Shown piece by piece: positions 16,601 through 23,472 of a stretch of DNA of 64,000 nucleotides. The DNA is from Carboxylicivirga marina (lineage in GTDB: Bacteria > Bacteroidota > Bacteroidia > Bacteroidales > Marinilabiliaceae). Under the pieces are notes generated by a model. The model saw nothing but the letters and a program-made list of their open reading frames with translations, had not been told where the DNA came from and searched no databases. Both the position numbers and the translations under genes were made by a program. Numbering within the stretch: position 1 is the first letter of the stretch; the number at the start of each line of letters is the position of its first letter. The DNA lies in the NCBI RefSeq assembly GCF_016612505.1, contig NZ_JAENRR010000009.1, positions 1 through 64,000 of the forward strand. Direction: 5' to 3'.

Positions 16601-17185
16601 CTAGTAATTGGGTTCGTTAATTTCAAAATATGCTTGTGAATGTAAGCAGGCCGGACAAGTCTTAGGGGCCTTTGTTCCTTCGTGAATAAAACCACAATTG
16701 CGACACATCCATGTTACTTTACCATCTTTTTCAAATACCTTGCCTTCTGCCAGGTTATCATATAACTTACGATATCTGGCTTCGTGATGAGCTTCTACCT
16801 TAGCAATCATTTTAAAAGCAACAGCAACTTCTTTGAAACCTTCTTCTTCTGCAATTCTAGCAAATTCAGGATATAATTCAGTCCATTCTTCGTTTTCGCC
16901 ATCTGCAGCAGCTTTCAGGTTTTCTTTTGTATCACCAATAATTCCGGCAGGATAAGTAGCTGTAATTTCTACCATTCCACCTTCCAAAAATTTAAAGAAA
17001 CGTTTTGCGTGTTCTTTTTCTTGTTCAGCAGTTTCTAAAAAGATGGCAGAAATTTGTTCTAGGCCTTCTTTTTTAGCTTGTTTTGCAAAATACGTATAGC
17101 GATTACGTGCTTGCGATTCGCCAGCAAATGCTTTAAGTAAGTTCTTCTCCGTTTGCGTTCCTTTTAAGCTTTCCATTTTGTTCAT
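16601..17185 (-). CDS. rbr: Rubrerythrin
   Basis: A 194-residue non-haem iron peroxidase. The N-terminal ferritin-like four-helix domain carries the di-iron ligands ([40 protein letters not shown]). The C-terminal rubredoxin domain has cysteines 161, 164, 177 and 180 (CRNCG, CPAC). It reduces hydrogen peroxide in the cytoplasm with electrons from rubredoxin. The Hrb-like flavin reductase-rubredoxin gene lies 126 nt upstream on the same strand and is a plausible electron donor. A TATATTTG -7 element at plus-strand 17225-17232 suggests its own promoter, and it ends at a strong hairpin terminator. Confidence 0.96.
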   Translation of the reverse strand: MNKMESLKGTQTEKNLLKAFAGESQARNRYTYFAKQAKKEGLEQISAIFLETAEQEKEHAKRFFKFLEGGMVEITATYPAGIIGDTKENLKAAADGENEEWTELYPEFARIAEEEGFKEVAVAFKMIAKVEAHHEARYRKLYDNLAEGKVFEKDGKVTWMCRNCGFIHEGTKAPKTCPACLHSQAYFEINEPNY

Positions 17186-17224
17186 CTAAGGATTAATAAT
17201 TATTAATGTCTGGGTTGGACTAAG

Positions 17225-17232
17225 CAAATATA
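17225..17232 (-). promoter_or_regulatory. Candidate rbr promoter (-7 element)
   Basis: On the minus strand TATATTTG fits TAnnTTTG, 40 nt upstream of the rubrerythrin start. The -33 box is not clear. Confidence 0.45.
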
Positions 17233-17311
17233 AGATATCATAATTTTTTTCATCCTATTTAATTTCCAATAGTCCCTAATTTAGGTCGCTTCTAAATACC
17301 AACGGGTCTTA

Positions 17312-18016
17312 TTAAATTGGCTCAAACATTTCTTTCGGTGAGCCACATGTTGGGCAGGTCCAATCGTCAGGTAAATCATCAAAAGCAGTTCCTGGCGGTA
17401 TGTTGTTTTCCGGATCGCCAACTTCAGGATCGTATATGTAGCCACAAGCCAAACATTTATATTTCTGCAGAGTGCTTTGAGTTTTATTATCTGTTGATTT
17501 AAATTTGGCTTCATCAATATAAGTAGGTGCGTTTTTAGGAGCTAATCCTTTTTTTATTTCATGATAATAGGCGTAAGTGAGTGGTTTTTCATTTTTGAAA
17601 AGTATGTCATTATCAACAATGCCAGCAATAAATAAGATATGGGAACCAACATCTACCATCTTATTTACTTTGCAATCAAACCAGGCAATAGTATCTTCAG
17701 TAACAACAGGAGAGCCAGTTGTGGCGGTAATGTATTCAATATCTTCAAACTTATTAATTTCTTTACCAGATTTATATCCAAATAAACCAATGGTTTCGGA
17801 TTTGGCGTTTTGATTTAAGATGGATATGGAAAAGATTTGACTGGATTGAATCAATTTACAGGTGTAATTGTCTTTACTGCAGCTTATTGCAATTTGGGGT
17901 GGATCGGCAGTAACTTGAAATGCTGTATTGGCTATATAGCCGTTTAGTTTATTTCCATTTTTTGTTGCAATAATATATAAGCCGTAGGTGAGCTTAAAGA
18001 ATGCTTCAATATTCAT
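17312..18016 (-). CDS. Flavin reductase-rubredoxin fusion (Hrb-like)
   Basis: A 234-residue two-domain protein. Residues 1-155 form a flavin reductase-like FMN-binding domain ([32 protein letters not shown]). A linker follows, then a complete rubredoxin at 186-234 with the iron ligands C188, C191, C221 and C224 ([15 protein letters not shown]). This layout matches the high-molecular-weight rubredoxin of acetogens, which passes electrons from NAD(P)H to flavodiiron proteins or rubrerythrin. It precedes rbr on the same strand, which supports a shared role in detoxifying oxygen, peroxide or NO. No flavodiiron protein is present in the window. Confidence 0.9.
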   Translation of the reverse strand: MNIEAFFKLTYGLYIIATKNGNKLNGYIANTAFQVTADPPQIAISCSKDNYTCKLIQSSQIFSISILNQNAKSETIGLFGYKSGKEINKFEDIEYITATTGSPVVTEDTIAWFDCKVNKMVDVGSHILFIAGIVDNDILFKNEKPLTYAYYHEIKKGLAPKNAPTYIDEAKFKSTDNKTQSTLQKYKCLACGYIYDPEVGDPENNIPPGTAFDDLPDDWTCPTCGSPKEMFEPI

Positions 18017-18193
18017 AGGGGTAAATTTAGTTTGTATAATGTCTCAAACCAATTTAGTGATAAGTACTTTAGTATGAAAATCAATGCAAACACTATTATG
18101 CTTGATGAGGAGGTAAAACGCTAATTTAGAATTGGTGTAAATTGCTAAGGGGTAACTAAAGTCATTATTTGAGTATTATTCGATAGGTATATT

Positions 18194-18248
18194 TACCTTT
18201 GGAAATTCTAAAAAATGCTAGAGTTTATATGAACTCTGATTACCTTTG
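18194..18248 (+). promoter_or_regulatory. Two candidate promoters for the nfn operon
   Basis: TACCTTTG occurs twice, at 18194-18201 and 18241-18248, both fitting the -7 consensus TAnnTTTG, 85 and 38 nt upstream of nfnA. The upstream copy has TTTG at 18168-18171, 22 nt before it, as a possible -33 box. Confidence 0.45.
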
Positions 18249-18285
18249 GGTCTTGGGTACTATAACTAAGTAATTGTTTGTTATA

Positions 18286-19116
18286 ATGAACAGAATTATT
18301 GAAAAGGAGTTTTTTTCGGAGAATGTGGTTCGTCTGGAAATTGAAGCTCCCCGTATTGCAAAAGCCCGTCGGGCCGGTCATTTTGTGATTGTAAAAGTTG
18401 GTGAAACAGGAGAGAGGATTCCTCTGACCATTGCTGCTTCTAATCCTGAAAAAGGAACCATCACATTGGTAATTCAACGTGTTGGTGTATCATCTCGTCG
18501 GATTACAGAACTAGAGGTTGGTGATGTTTTAACCGATTTGGTTGGACCTTTGGGAGAGGCTACACATATCGAAAAGGTAGGTACTGTGCTGGCATGTGGT
18601 GGCGGAGTTGGAGTTGCTCCTTTGTTACCTATTGTAGAGGCACTAAAGAAGGCTGGAAATAAAGTAGTAACCATTTTAGCTGCTCGTAACAAGGATCTAA
18701 TTATTCTCGAAGAGCAAATAGCCAAATACTCAGATGAGGTGATTGTAATGACCGATGATGGTTCTTACGGTAAAAAAGGATTAGTTACAGACGGAATGAA
18801 AGAGGTGATGGAGCGCGAACAAGTGGATGAGGCGGTAGTAATCGGACCAGCCATTATGATGAAATTTGCCTCTTTAACTACAAAAGAATATAATGTACCT
18901 ACGGTTGCCAGTTTAAATACCATCATGGTTGATGGCACGGGTATGTGCGGCGCATGTCGTATAACAGTTGGTGGTAAAACTAAGTTTGTTTGTGTTGATG
19001 GTCCTGAGTTTGATGCCCATCAGGTTGATTTTGATGAAATGCTTCTTCGCCTTAATGGTTATAAAGAAATTGAAAAGGGAGCAGAACAAGAATATCTTAA
19101 ATCAAAAGACAAATAA
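18286..19116 (+). CDS. nfnA: NfnA-like FAD/NAD-binding ferredoxin:NADP oxidoreductase small subunit
   Basis: A protein of 276 residues, with ATG 18286 preferred over 18274. The N-terminal FAD domain has the RxxxF-type region (ERIPLTIA), the middle NAD(P) domain has CGGGVGVAPLLP, and the C-terminal cysteine cluster GMCGACR plus FVCVDGPEFD binds a [2Fe-2S] cluster. It belongs to the sulfide dehydrogenase/dihydroorotate dehydrogenase electron-transfer family. With the gene 6 nt downstream it forms the NfnAB type of enzyme, which bifurcates electrons between NADH, ferredoxin and NADPH in the cytoplasm. PyrK-like function is an alternative, given the DHODH-like third gene. Confidence 0.88.
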   Translation: MNRIIEKEFFSENVVRLEIEAPRIAKARRAGHFVIVKVGETGERIPLTIAASNPEKGTITLVIQRVGVSSRRITELEVGDVLTDLVGPLGEATHIEKVGTVLACGGGVGVAPLLPIVEALKKAGNKVVTILAARNKDLIILEEQIAKYSDEVIVMTDDGSYGKKGLVTDGMKEVMEREQVDEAVVIGPAIMMKFASLTTKEYNVPTVASLNTIMVDGTGMCGACRITVGGKTKFVCVDGPEFDAHQVDFDEMLLRLNGYKEIEKGAEQEYLKSKDK

Positions 19117-19122
19117 ATAGTT

Positions 19123-20607
19123 ATGGCTGTTACAAAAGAGTTTTTAAAAGAAGAAAGAGAGCAGGCATGGCGAGTAGATATTCGTAAACTGCTTAAAAAT
19201 AAAGAACGTACAGCACTCACTCGTGTTCACATGGGCGAGGTTGATGCTAATGAGCGTATTTTATCAAACATTGAAGTTAATACCGGATTAAGTGAAGAGG
19301 AAGCAGTAAATGAGGCCAAGCGCTGTTTAGACTGCCCTGATCCGACATGTATCACAGGCTGTCCGGTAGAAATTAATATTCCAAAATTTATCAAGCGTAT
19401 TGAGCAGGGCGATTACTTAAAAGCTGCTCAAGTGTTGAAACAAACAAGTGCCTTGCCAGCTGTGTGTGGTCGTGTTTGTCCACAAGAGAAGCAATGTGAA
19501 GCTAAATGTTTCTATCAGCTTAAGATGAAGAAAGAGCCTGTAGCTATTGGGCATTTAGAGCGTTTTGCGGCTGACTATGAGCGTGAGTCGGGTCAGATTT
19601 CAGTGCCCGAAGTTGCTAAGGGAAATGGGGTTAAAATAGCCGTTATTGGCAGTGGGCCAGCTGGCTTAACCTTTGCAGGCGATATGGCCAAACAAGGATA
19701 TGATGTAACCGTTTTTGAAGCTCTGCATGAAATCGGTGGTGTTTTAAAATATGGTATTCCTGAGTTTCGATTACCTAACAGTATTGTTGATGTTGAAATC
19801 AATAGCCTCACAAAAATGGGAGTTAAGTTCGAAAATAACTTTATTGTTGGTAGAACCGCAACCATTGAAGATTTAAAAGAGGAAGGTTTCGAAGCATTCT
19901 TCACAGGTAGTGGGGCAGGATTACCTCGTTTTATGAATATTCCGGGTGAGAACTATATTGGCATTTTAAGCTCCAATGAGTATTTAACGCGTGTTAACCT
20001 GATGGATGCTGCTAATCCAAAGACGGATACTCCGGTTATTAGTGGTAAAAATGTAGCGGTTATCGGTGGAGGTAATACAGCTATGGATTCAGTTCGTACA
20101 GCCAAGCGTTTAGGAGCAAAACGCGCCATGATTGTATATCGTCGTTCGATGGAGGAGATGCCGGCACGTGTTGAGGAAGTAAAGCACGCGCAGGAAGAAG
20201 GAATCGAGTTTTTAAATCTGACTAATCCGGTTGAGTACTTTGCTGATGAAAACGGCCGTGTTAACAAAATGCGTGTTCAAAAAATGGAGTTGGGTGAGCC
20301 AGATGCATCTGGTCGTCGTCGTCCGGTTGTGATCGAAGGTTCAGAATATGATATTGAAGTGGATACAGTTGTTGTAAGTGTCGGTGTGTCGCCTAATCCT
20401 CTTATACCAAGTTCGTTGCCTCAGTTAGAGACCACGCGTTGGGGAACCATTGTTGTGGATGAAGAGAAGCTACAAACGTCTATTCCGGAAATGTTTGCCG
20501 GAGGAGATATCGTTCGCGGTGGAGCTACAGTGATATTGGCAATGGGAGATGGGCGCAATGCCGCAGCTGCGATGCATAACTATTTACAGGATAAACTAAA
20601 TGCTTAA
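19123..20607 (+). CDS. nfnB: NfnB-like NADPH-dependent glutamate synthase-type oxidoreductase
   Basis: A 494-residue flavoprotein of the homotetrameric GltA/NfnB family. The N-terminal domain binds two iron-sulfur clusters (CLDCPDPTCITGCPVEI and CGRVCPQEKQCEAKC). It is followed by FAD motif IGSGPAGL and NADPH motif IGGGNTAMDSVRTAKRLGA, and a C-terminal AGGDIVRGGATVILAMGDGR that closes the FAD site. It pairs with the preceding gene, from which it is 6 nt away, to form the NfnAB complex. The large glutamate synthase subunit is absent, so ammonia assimilation is unlikely. The third gene of the operon follows after 10 nt. Confidence 0.92.
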   Translation: MAVTKEFLKEEREQAWRVDIRKLLKNKERTALTRVHMGEVDANERILSNIEVNTGLSEEEAVNEAKRCLDCPDPTCITGCPVEINIPKFIKRIEQGDYLKAAQVLKQTSALPAVCGRVCPQEKQCEAKCFYQLKMKKEPVAIGHLERFAADYERESGQISVPEVAKGNGVKIAVIGSGPAGLTFAGDMAKQGYDVTVFEALHEIGGVLKYGIPEFRLPNSIVDVEINSLTKMGVKFENNFIVGRTATIEDLKEEGFEAFFTGSGAGLPRFMNIPGENYIGILSSNEYLTRVNLMDAANPKTDTPVISGKNVAVIGGGNTAMDSVRTAKRLGAKRAMIVYRRSMEEMPARVEEVKHAQEEGIEFLNLTNPVEYFADENGRVNKMRVQKMELGEPDASGRRRPVVIEGSEYDIEVDTVVVSVGVSPNPLIPSSLPQLETTRWGTIVVDEEKLQTSIPEMFAGGDIVRGGATVILAMGDGRNAAAAMHNYLQDKLNA

Positions 20608-20617
20608 ACCCTTAATC

Positions 20618-21610
20618 ATGAAAGATTTAAAAACTACATATCTTGGATTATCCATTAAGAATCCCATCGTTGTTGGTAGCTCAGGTTTAGCATCAACCAT
20701 TGGTGGTATTAAAAAGTTGGCCAATGCAGGAGCTGCAGCAATTGTGCTGAAGTCCGTTTTTGAAGAGGAAATTAAAGCCGAAGCTGAGCAGACTGTAGGT
20801 CAGCAATTAGGCATGGATGAAAATAATCTGGAATTTTACGATTATTACGATTATCAGGTAAAAAACGAAGTGTTGGAAAATTACGTATCGTTAATTCGCG
20901 AAGCGAAGGAGGCGGTTGATATTCCAATTATTGCAAGCATCAATTGTAGTAGTTACAGTGAGTGGGTGTCATTTGCCAACAAAATTGAAGATGCCGGGGC
21001 AGATGCAATCGAACTAAATATTTTCAAGTTACCGTTTGGTATTAATGATGAGGCCTCTGAAATCGAGAAAGTATATTTCGATATAGTTCGGAAAGTAAAA
21101 GAGCGTTTGTCCATTCCGGTTGGAATCAAATTAGCACCTTATTTTACCAATCTTGGTAATGTCATTAATCGATTGTCGCATAGCGGTGTTAGTGGCTTAA
21201 TTCTTTTTAATCGTTTTACGTCGGTTGATTACGATATTGAAAATGATCAGGTTATAACTGGTAAAGTGTATTCGGGAGCTGATGATTATGCTAATACCTT
21301 ACGATGGGTTTCAATTTCTTCGAACCTGGCAGGTTGTGACATTGTGGCTTCAGGTGGTATTCATGACTATCGTACGTTGGTTAAAATGCTTTTGGCAGGT
21401 GCTGCATCTGCGGAAGTGGTATCGGCAATATACAAAGAAGGGCCAGAGGTGATTGGAGCTATGCTAAAGGAATTAGAAGCTTGGATGGAGCGTCGTAATG
21501 TGAATTCTATTAATGAGTTTAAAGGTCGTTTATGTCAAGGGAAAGCAACTAATCCGGAGGTGTTTGAACGCGTTCAGTTTATGCGTTATTTTTCCGGACA
21601 TAAGCATTAA
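20618..21610 (+). CDS. Dihydroorotate dehydrogenase-like flavoprotein
   Basis: A TIM-barrel FMN protein of about 330 residues. ATG 20618 is preferred; 20600 would overlap nfnB. Visible parts are the N-terminal YLGLSIKNPIVVGSSGLAS, IIASINCSSYSEW, IELNIFKLPFG, the FMN-phosphate site region VASGGIHDY and a KLAPYFTN lysine block. It is related to class 1 dihydroorotate dehydrogenase and PreA, but the active-site loop (NCSSYSEW) differs from typical PyrD. The true substrate may be another pyrimidine or an unrelated enone. Its position as third gene after nfnAB suggests that it takes electrons from them. Confidence 0.85.
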   Translation: MKDLKTTYLGLSIKNPIVVGSSGLASTIGGIKKLANAGAAAIVLKSVFEEEIKAEAEQTVGQQLGMDENNLEFYDYYDYQVKNEVLENYVSLIREAKEAVDIPIIASINCSSYSEWVSFANKIEDAGADAIELNIFKLPFGINDEASEIEKVYFDIVRKVKERLSIPVGIKLAPYFTNLGNVINRLSHSGVSGLILFNRFTSVDYDIENDQVITGKVYSGADDYANTLRWVSISSNLAGCDIVASGGIHDYRTLVKMLLAGAASAEVVSAIYKEGPEVIGAMLKELEAWMERRNVNSINEFKGRLCQGKATNPEVFERVQFMRYFSGHKH

Positions 21611-21699
21611 AATAGCAATAGAATAGATGGTTTGAAGGCAGAAGGTATATGAAACATACTTCTGTCTTTTGCCTTTTAACTAAATCACTAATTTACTGC

Positions 21700-21730
21700 T
21701 TTGTTTCTTCTTATTTTATTTCTATCTTTG
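21700..21730 (+). promoter_or_regulatory. Promoter of the rpsF-rpsR-rplI operon
   Basis: TTTG (21700-21703), a 19-nt spacer and TATCTTTG (21723-21730) match the Bacteroidota consensus exactly in both boxes and spacing. Transcription would start near 21736, giving a leader of about 30 nt. Confidence 0.8.
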
Positions 21731-21767
21731 CGCCCTGATTATTTAAACCTTCTAAAATTAAGAAGAT

Positions 21768-22115
21768 ATGTTAAATCGTTATGAAACCGTTTTCATTTTA
21801 ACTCCCGTTTTGTCTGATGTTCAGATGAAGGAAGCGGTCGACAAATTCAAAGGTTTGATTGTTGAGGCCGGAGGAAAAATGGTAAATGAAGAAAATTGGG
21901 GACTTCGTAAGCTTGCTTACCCAATTCAAAAGAAGTCAACAGGATTTTACCAGTTGTTCGAATTCGAAGCTAATGGTGACTTTATTACAAAGTTCGAAAC
22001 CGCTTTCCGTCGTGATGAGCGTGTTCTACGTTTCTTATCGTTTAGATTAGACAAATACGCAATGGCGTATGCAGAGAAAAGAAGAGCAACTAAAAAAGAA
22101 AAAAAGGAGAACTAG
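21768..22115 (+). CDS. rpsF: 30S ribosomal protein S6
   Basis: A 115-residue ribosomal protein of the 30S platform that binds S18 and 16S rRNA. The family pattern is clear: [14 protein letters not shown] at the N-terminus, [27 protein letters not shown] in the middle, [16 protein letters not shown] near the end, and a Lys/Glu-rich tail. It heads the rpsF-rpsR-rplI operon, with only 3 nt to rpsR. A near-perfect promoter lies about 40 nt upstream. Confidence 0.98.
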   Translation: MLNRYETVFILTPVLSDVQMKEAVDKFKGLIVEAGGKMVNEENWGLRKLAYPIQKKSTGFYQLFEFEANGDFITKFETAFRRDERVLRFLSFRLDKYAMAYAEKRRATKKEKKEN

Positions 22116-22118
22116 ACC

Positions 22119-22388
22119 ATGGCACAGAATCAATCAGAAATCAGGTATTTAACTCCTCCTTCAGTTGAAATTAAGAAGAAGAAGTACTGTCGTTTCAAAA
22201 AGAACAAGATCAAGTATATCGATTACAAAGATCCTGAGTTCTTAAAGAAATTCTTAAACGAGCAAGGTAAAATTTTACCTCGCCGTCTAACAGGTACATC
22301 TTTGAAGTATCAAAGAAAAGTTTCGCAAGCAGTGAAGCGTGCACGTCACTTGGCCTTGTTGCCATACGTAACCGATTTGATGAAATAA
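22119..22388 (+). CDS. rpsR: 30S ribosomal protein S18
   Basis: An 89-residue ribosomal protein that forms a heterodimer with S6 on the 30S platform. The core is recognisable ([53 protein letters not shown]). A basic N-terminal extension of about 20 residues precedes it. It starts 3 nt after rpsF and is followed 18 nt later by rplI, a conserved order in bacteria. Confidence 0.98.
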   Translation: MAQNQSEIRYLTPPSVEIKKKKYCRFKKNKIKYIDYKDPEFLKKFLNEQGKILPRRLTGTSLKYQRKVSQAVKRARHLALLPYVTDLMK

Positions 22389-22406
22389 GAAAAAGGAGGA
22401 TTTACG

Positions 22407-22850
22407 ATGGAAATTATTTTAAGAGAAGATATTCAGAATCTTGGCCATAAGAATGATATTGTGAAGGTTAAGAATGGTTACGGACGTAACTATTTAATCC
22501 CACAAGGACTTGCTATATTAGCAACTCCAGGTGCCAAGAAAGTACACGCAGAAAACTTGCGTCAGAGAGCTCATAAAGAAGAGAAAATCAAGAATGAAGC
22601 TCTTGAAGTCGCTAAGACACTTGAAGGTAAGTCATTTACTATCGGTGCTAAGGCTTCATCAACTGGTAAGATTTTCGGTTCAGTAAACACTATCCAAATT
22701 GCAGAGGCATTAACAAAAGAAGGGTTCAGCGTAGAGCGTAAGAACATTTCTATGAAAGAAGATGCTAAAGAATTGGGTACTTTCAATGCAACTGTAAAAT
22801 TACACCGTGAAGTTAAGGTTGACATCTCAATTGAGGTGGTTGCCGAATAA
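22407..22850 (+). CDS. rplI: 50S ribosomal protein L9
   Basis: A 147-residue two-domain ribosomal protein of the 50S stalk-proximal region. The N-domain shows MEIILREDIQNLGHKNDIVKVKNGYGRNYLIPQGLA, the family signature. A long connecting helix (about residues 42-75) leads to a C-terminal rRNA-binding domain. An unusually strong AAGGAGGA Shine-Dalgarno sequence lies 8-9 nt before the start, which stands out because Bacteroidota genes generally lack one. The operon ends at a strong hairpin terminator. Confidence 0.98.
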   Translation: MEIILREDIQNLGHKNDIVKVKNGYGRNYLIPQGLAILATPGAKKVHAENLRQRAHKEEKIKNEALEVAKTLEGKSFTIGAKASSTGKIFGSVNTIQIAEALTKEGFSVERKNISMKEDAKELGTFNATVKLHREVKVDISIEVVAE

Positions 22851-22899
22851 CAATTTTATTAATCTCGGATAGATTATAAAAACATTTTTCAAACAGACA

Positions 22900-22932
22900 T
22901 AAACCACCATGGGGACATGGTGGTTTTTTTAG
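22900..22932 (+). terminator. Terminator of the ribosomal protein operon
   Basis: AAACCACCAT (22901-22910) pairs perfectly with ATGGTGGTTT (22917-22926) around a 6-nt loop and continues into a T-run on the plus strand. Confidence 0.9.
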
Positions 22933-23001
22933 TACCCAAATGTTACACTTTTCATCACTTATATTGGTAATTTGCTTTAGAGCGCGTTGTTGATGTAAGT
23001 G

Positions 23002-23038
23002 CAAAAAAAAAAGCGGATAACCATAATGGTCATCCGCC
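23002..23038 (-). terminator. ridA terminator
   Basis: GCGGATAACC (23013-23022) pairs with GGTCATCCGC (23028-23037) with one G-U wobble. The minus strand continues with ten T. It lies 24 nt past the ridA stop codon. Confidence 0.88.
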
Positions 23039-23060
23039 TGATATTATTATTGAAAACAGA

Positions 23061-23438
23061 TTACTTTACTGCAATCGTTTCAATTTCTACCAATACACTC
23101 AATGGTAATTCTTTTACTGCAAATGCTGCACGTGCCGGAGGGTTCTCTTTGTAATACGAACCGTATATTTCATTCATAGTTGCAAAGTTGCTCATATCAC
23201 TTAGTAAGCAAGTTGATTTAACCACATCGGCAAAGGTATAACCAGCCTCATCTAAAATAGCAGCAATGTTTTTCATTACCTGCTCGGTTTGTTCTTTTAC
23301 ACCGCCTTCTACTACTTTACCAGTTGCAGGATCAACAGGTACCTGACCTGAAATGTATAATGTACCATTTACTTCAATAGCCTGGCTGTATGGGCCGATA
23401 GCACCAGGAGCTTTAGTTGTTGAAATTACTTTTTTCAT
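23061..23438 (-). CDS. ridA: RidA family reactive imine/enamine deaminase
   Basis: A 125-residue cytoplasmic protein of the RidA/YjgF family, which hydrolyses reactive 2-aminoacrylate-type enamines released by PLP enzymes. The family pattern is complete: APGAIGPYSQAI, LYISGQVPVDPATGKV, QVMKNIAAILDEAG, STCLLSDMSNFATMNEIYG, and PPARAAFAVKELPL with the catalytic arginine, ending in VEIETIAVK. Length is standard. It stands alone between the ribosomal operon and lptD. Confidence 0.95.
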   Translation of the reverse strand: MKKVISTTKAPGAIGPYSQAIEVNGTLYISGQVPVDPATGKVVEGGVKEQTEQVMKNIAAILDEAGYTFADVVKSTCLLSDMSNFATMNEIYGSYYKENPPARAAFAVKELPLSVLVEIETIAVK

Positions 23439-23472
23439 TTTACTTAGTTATTTAAGGATTAATCATGTATTC

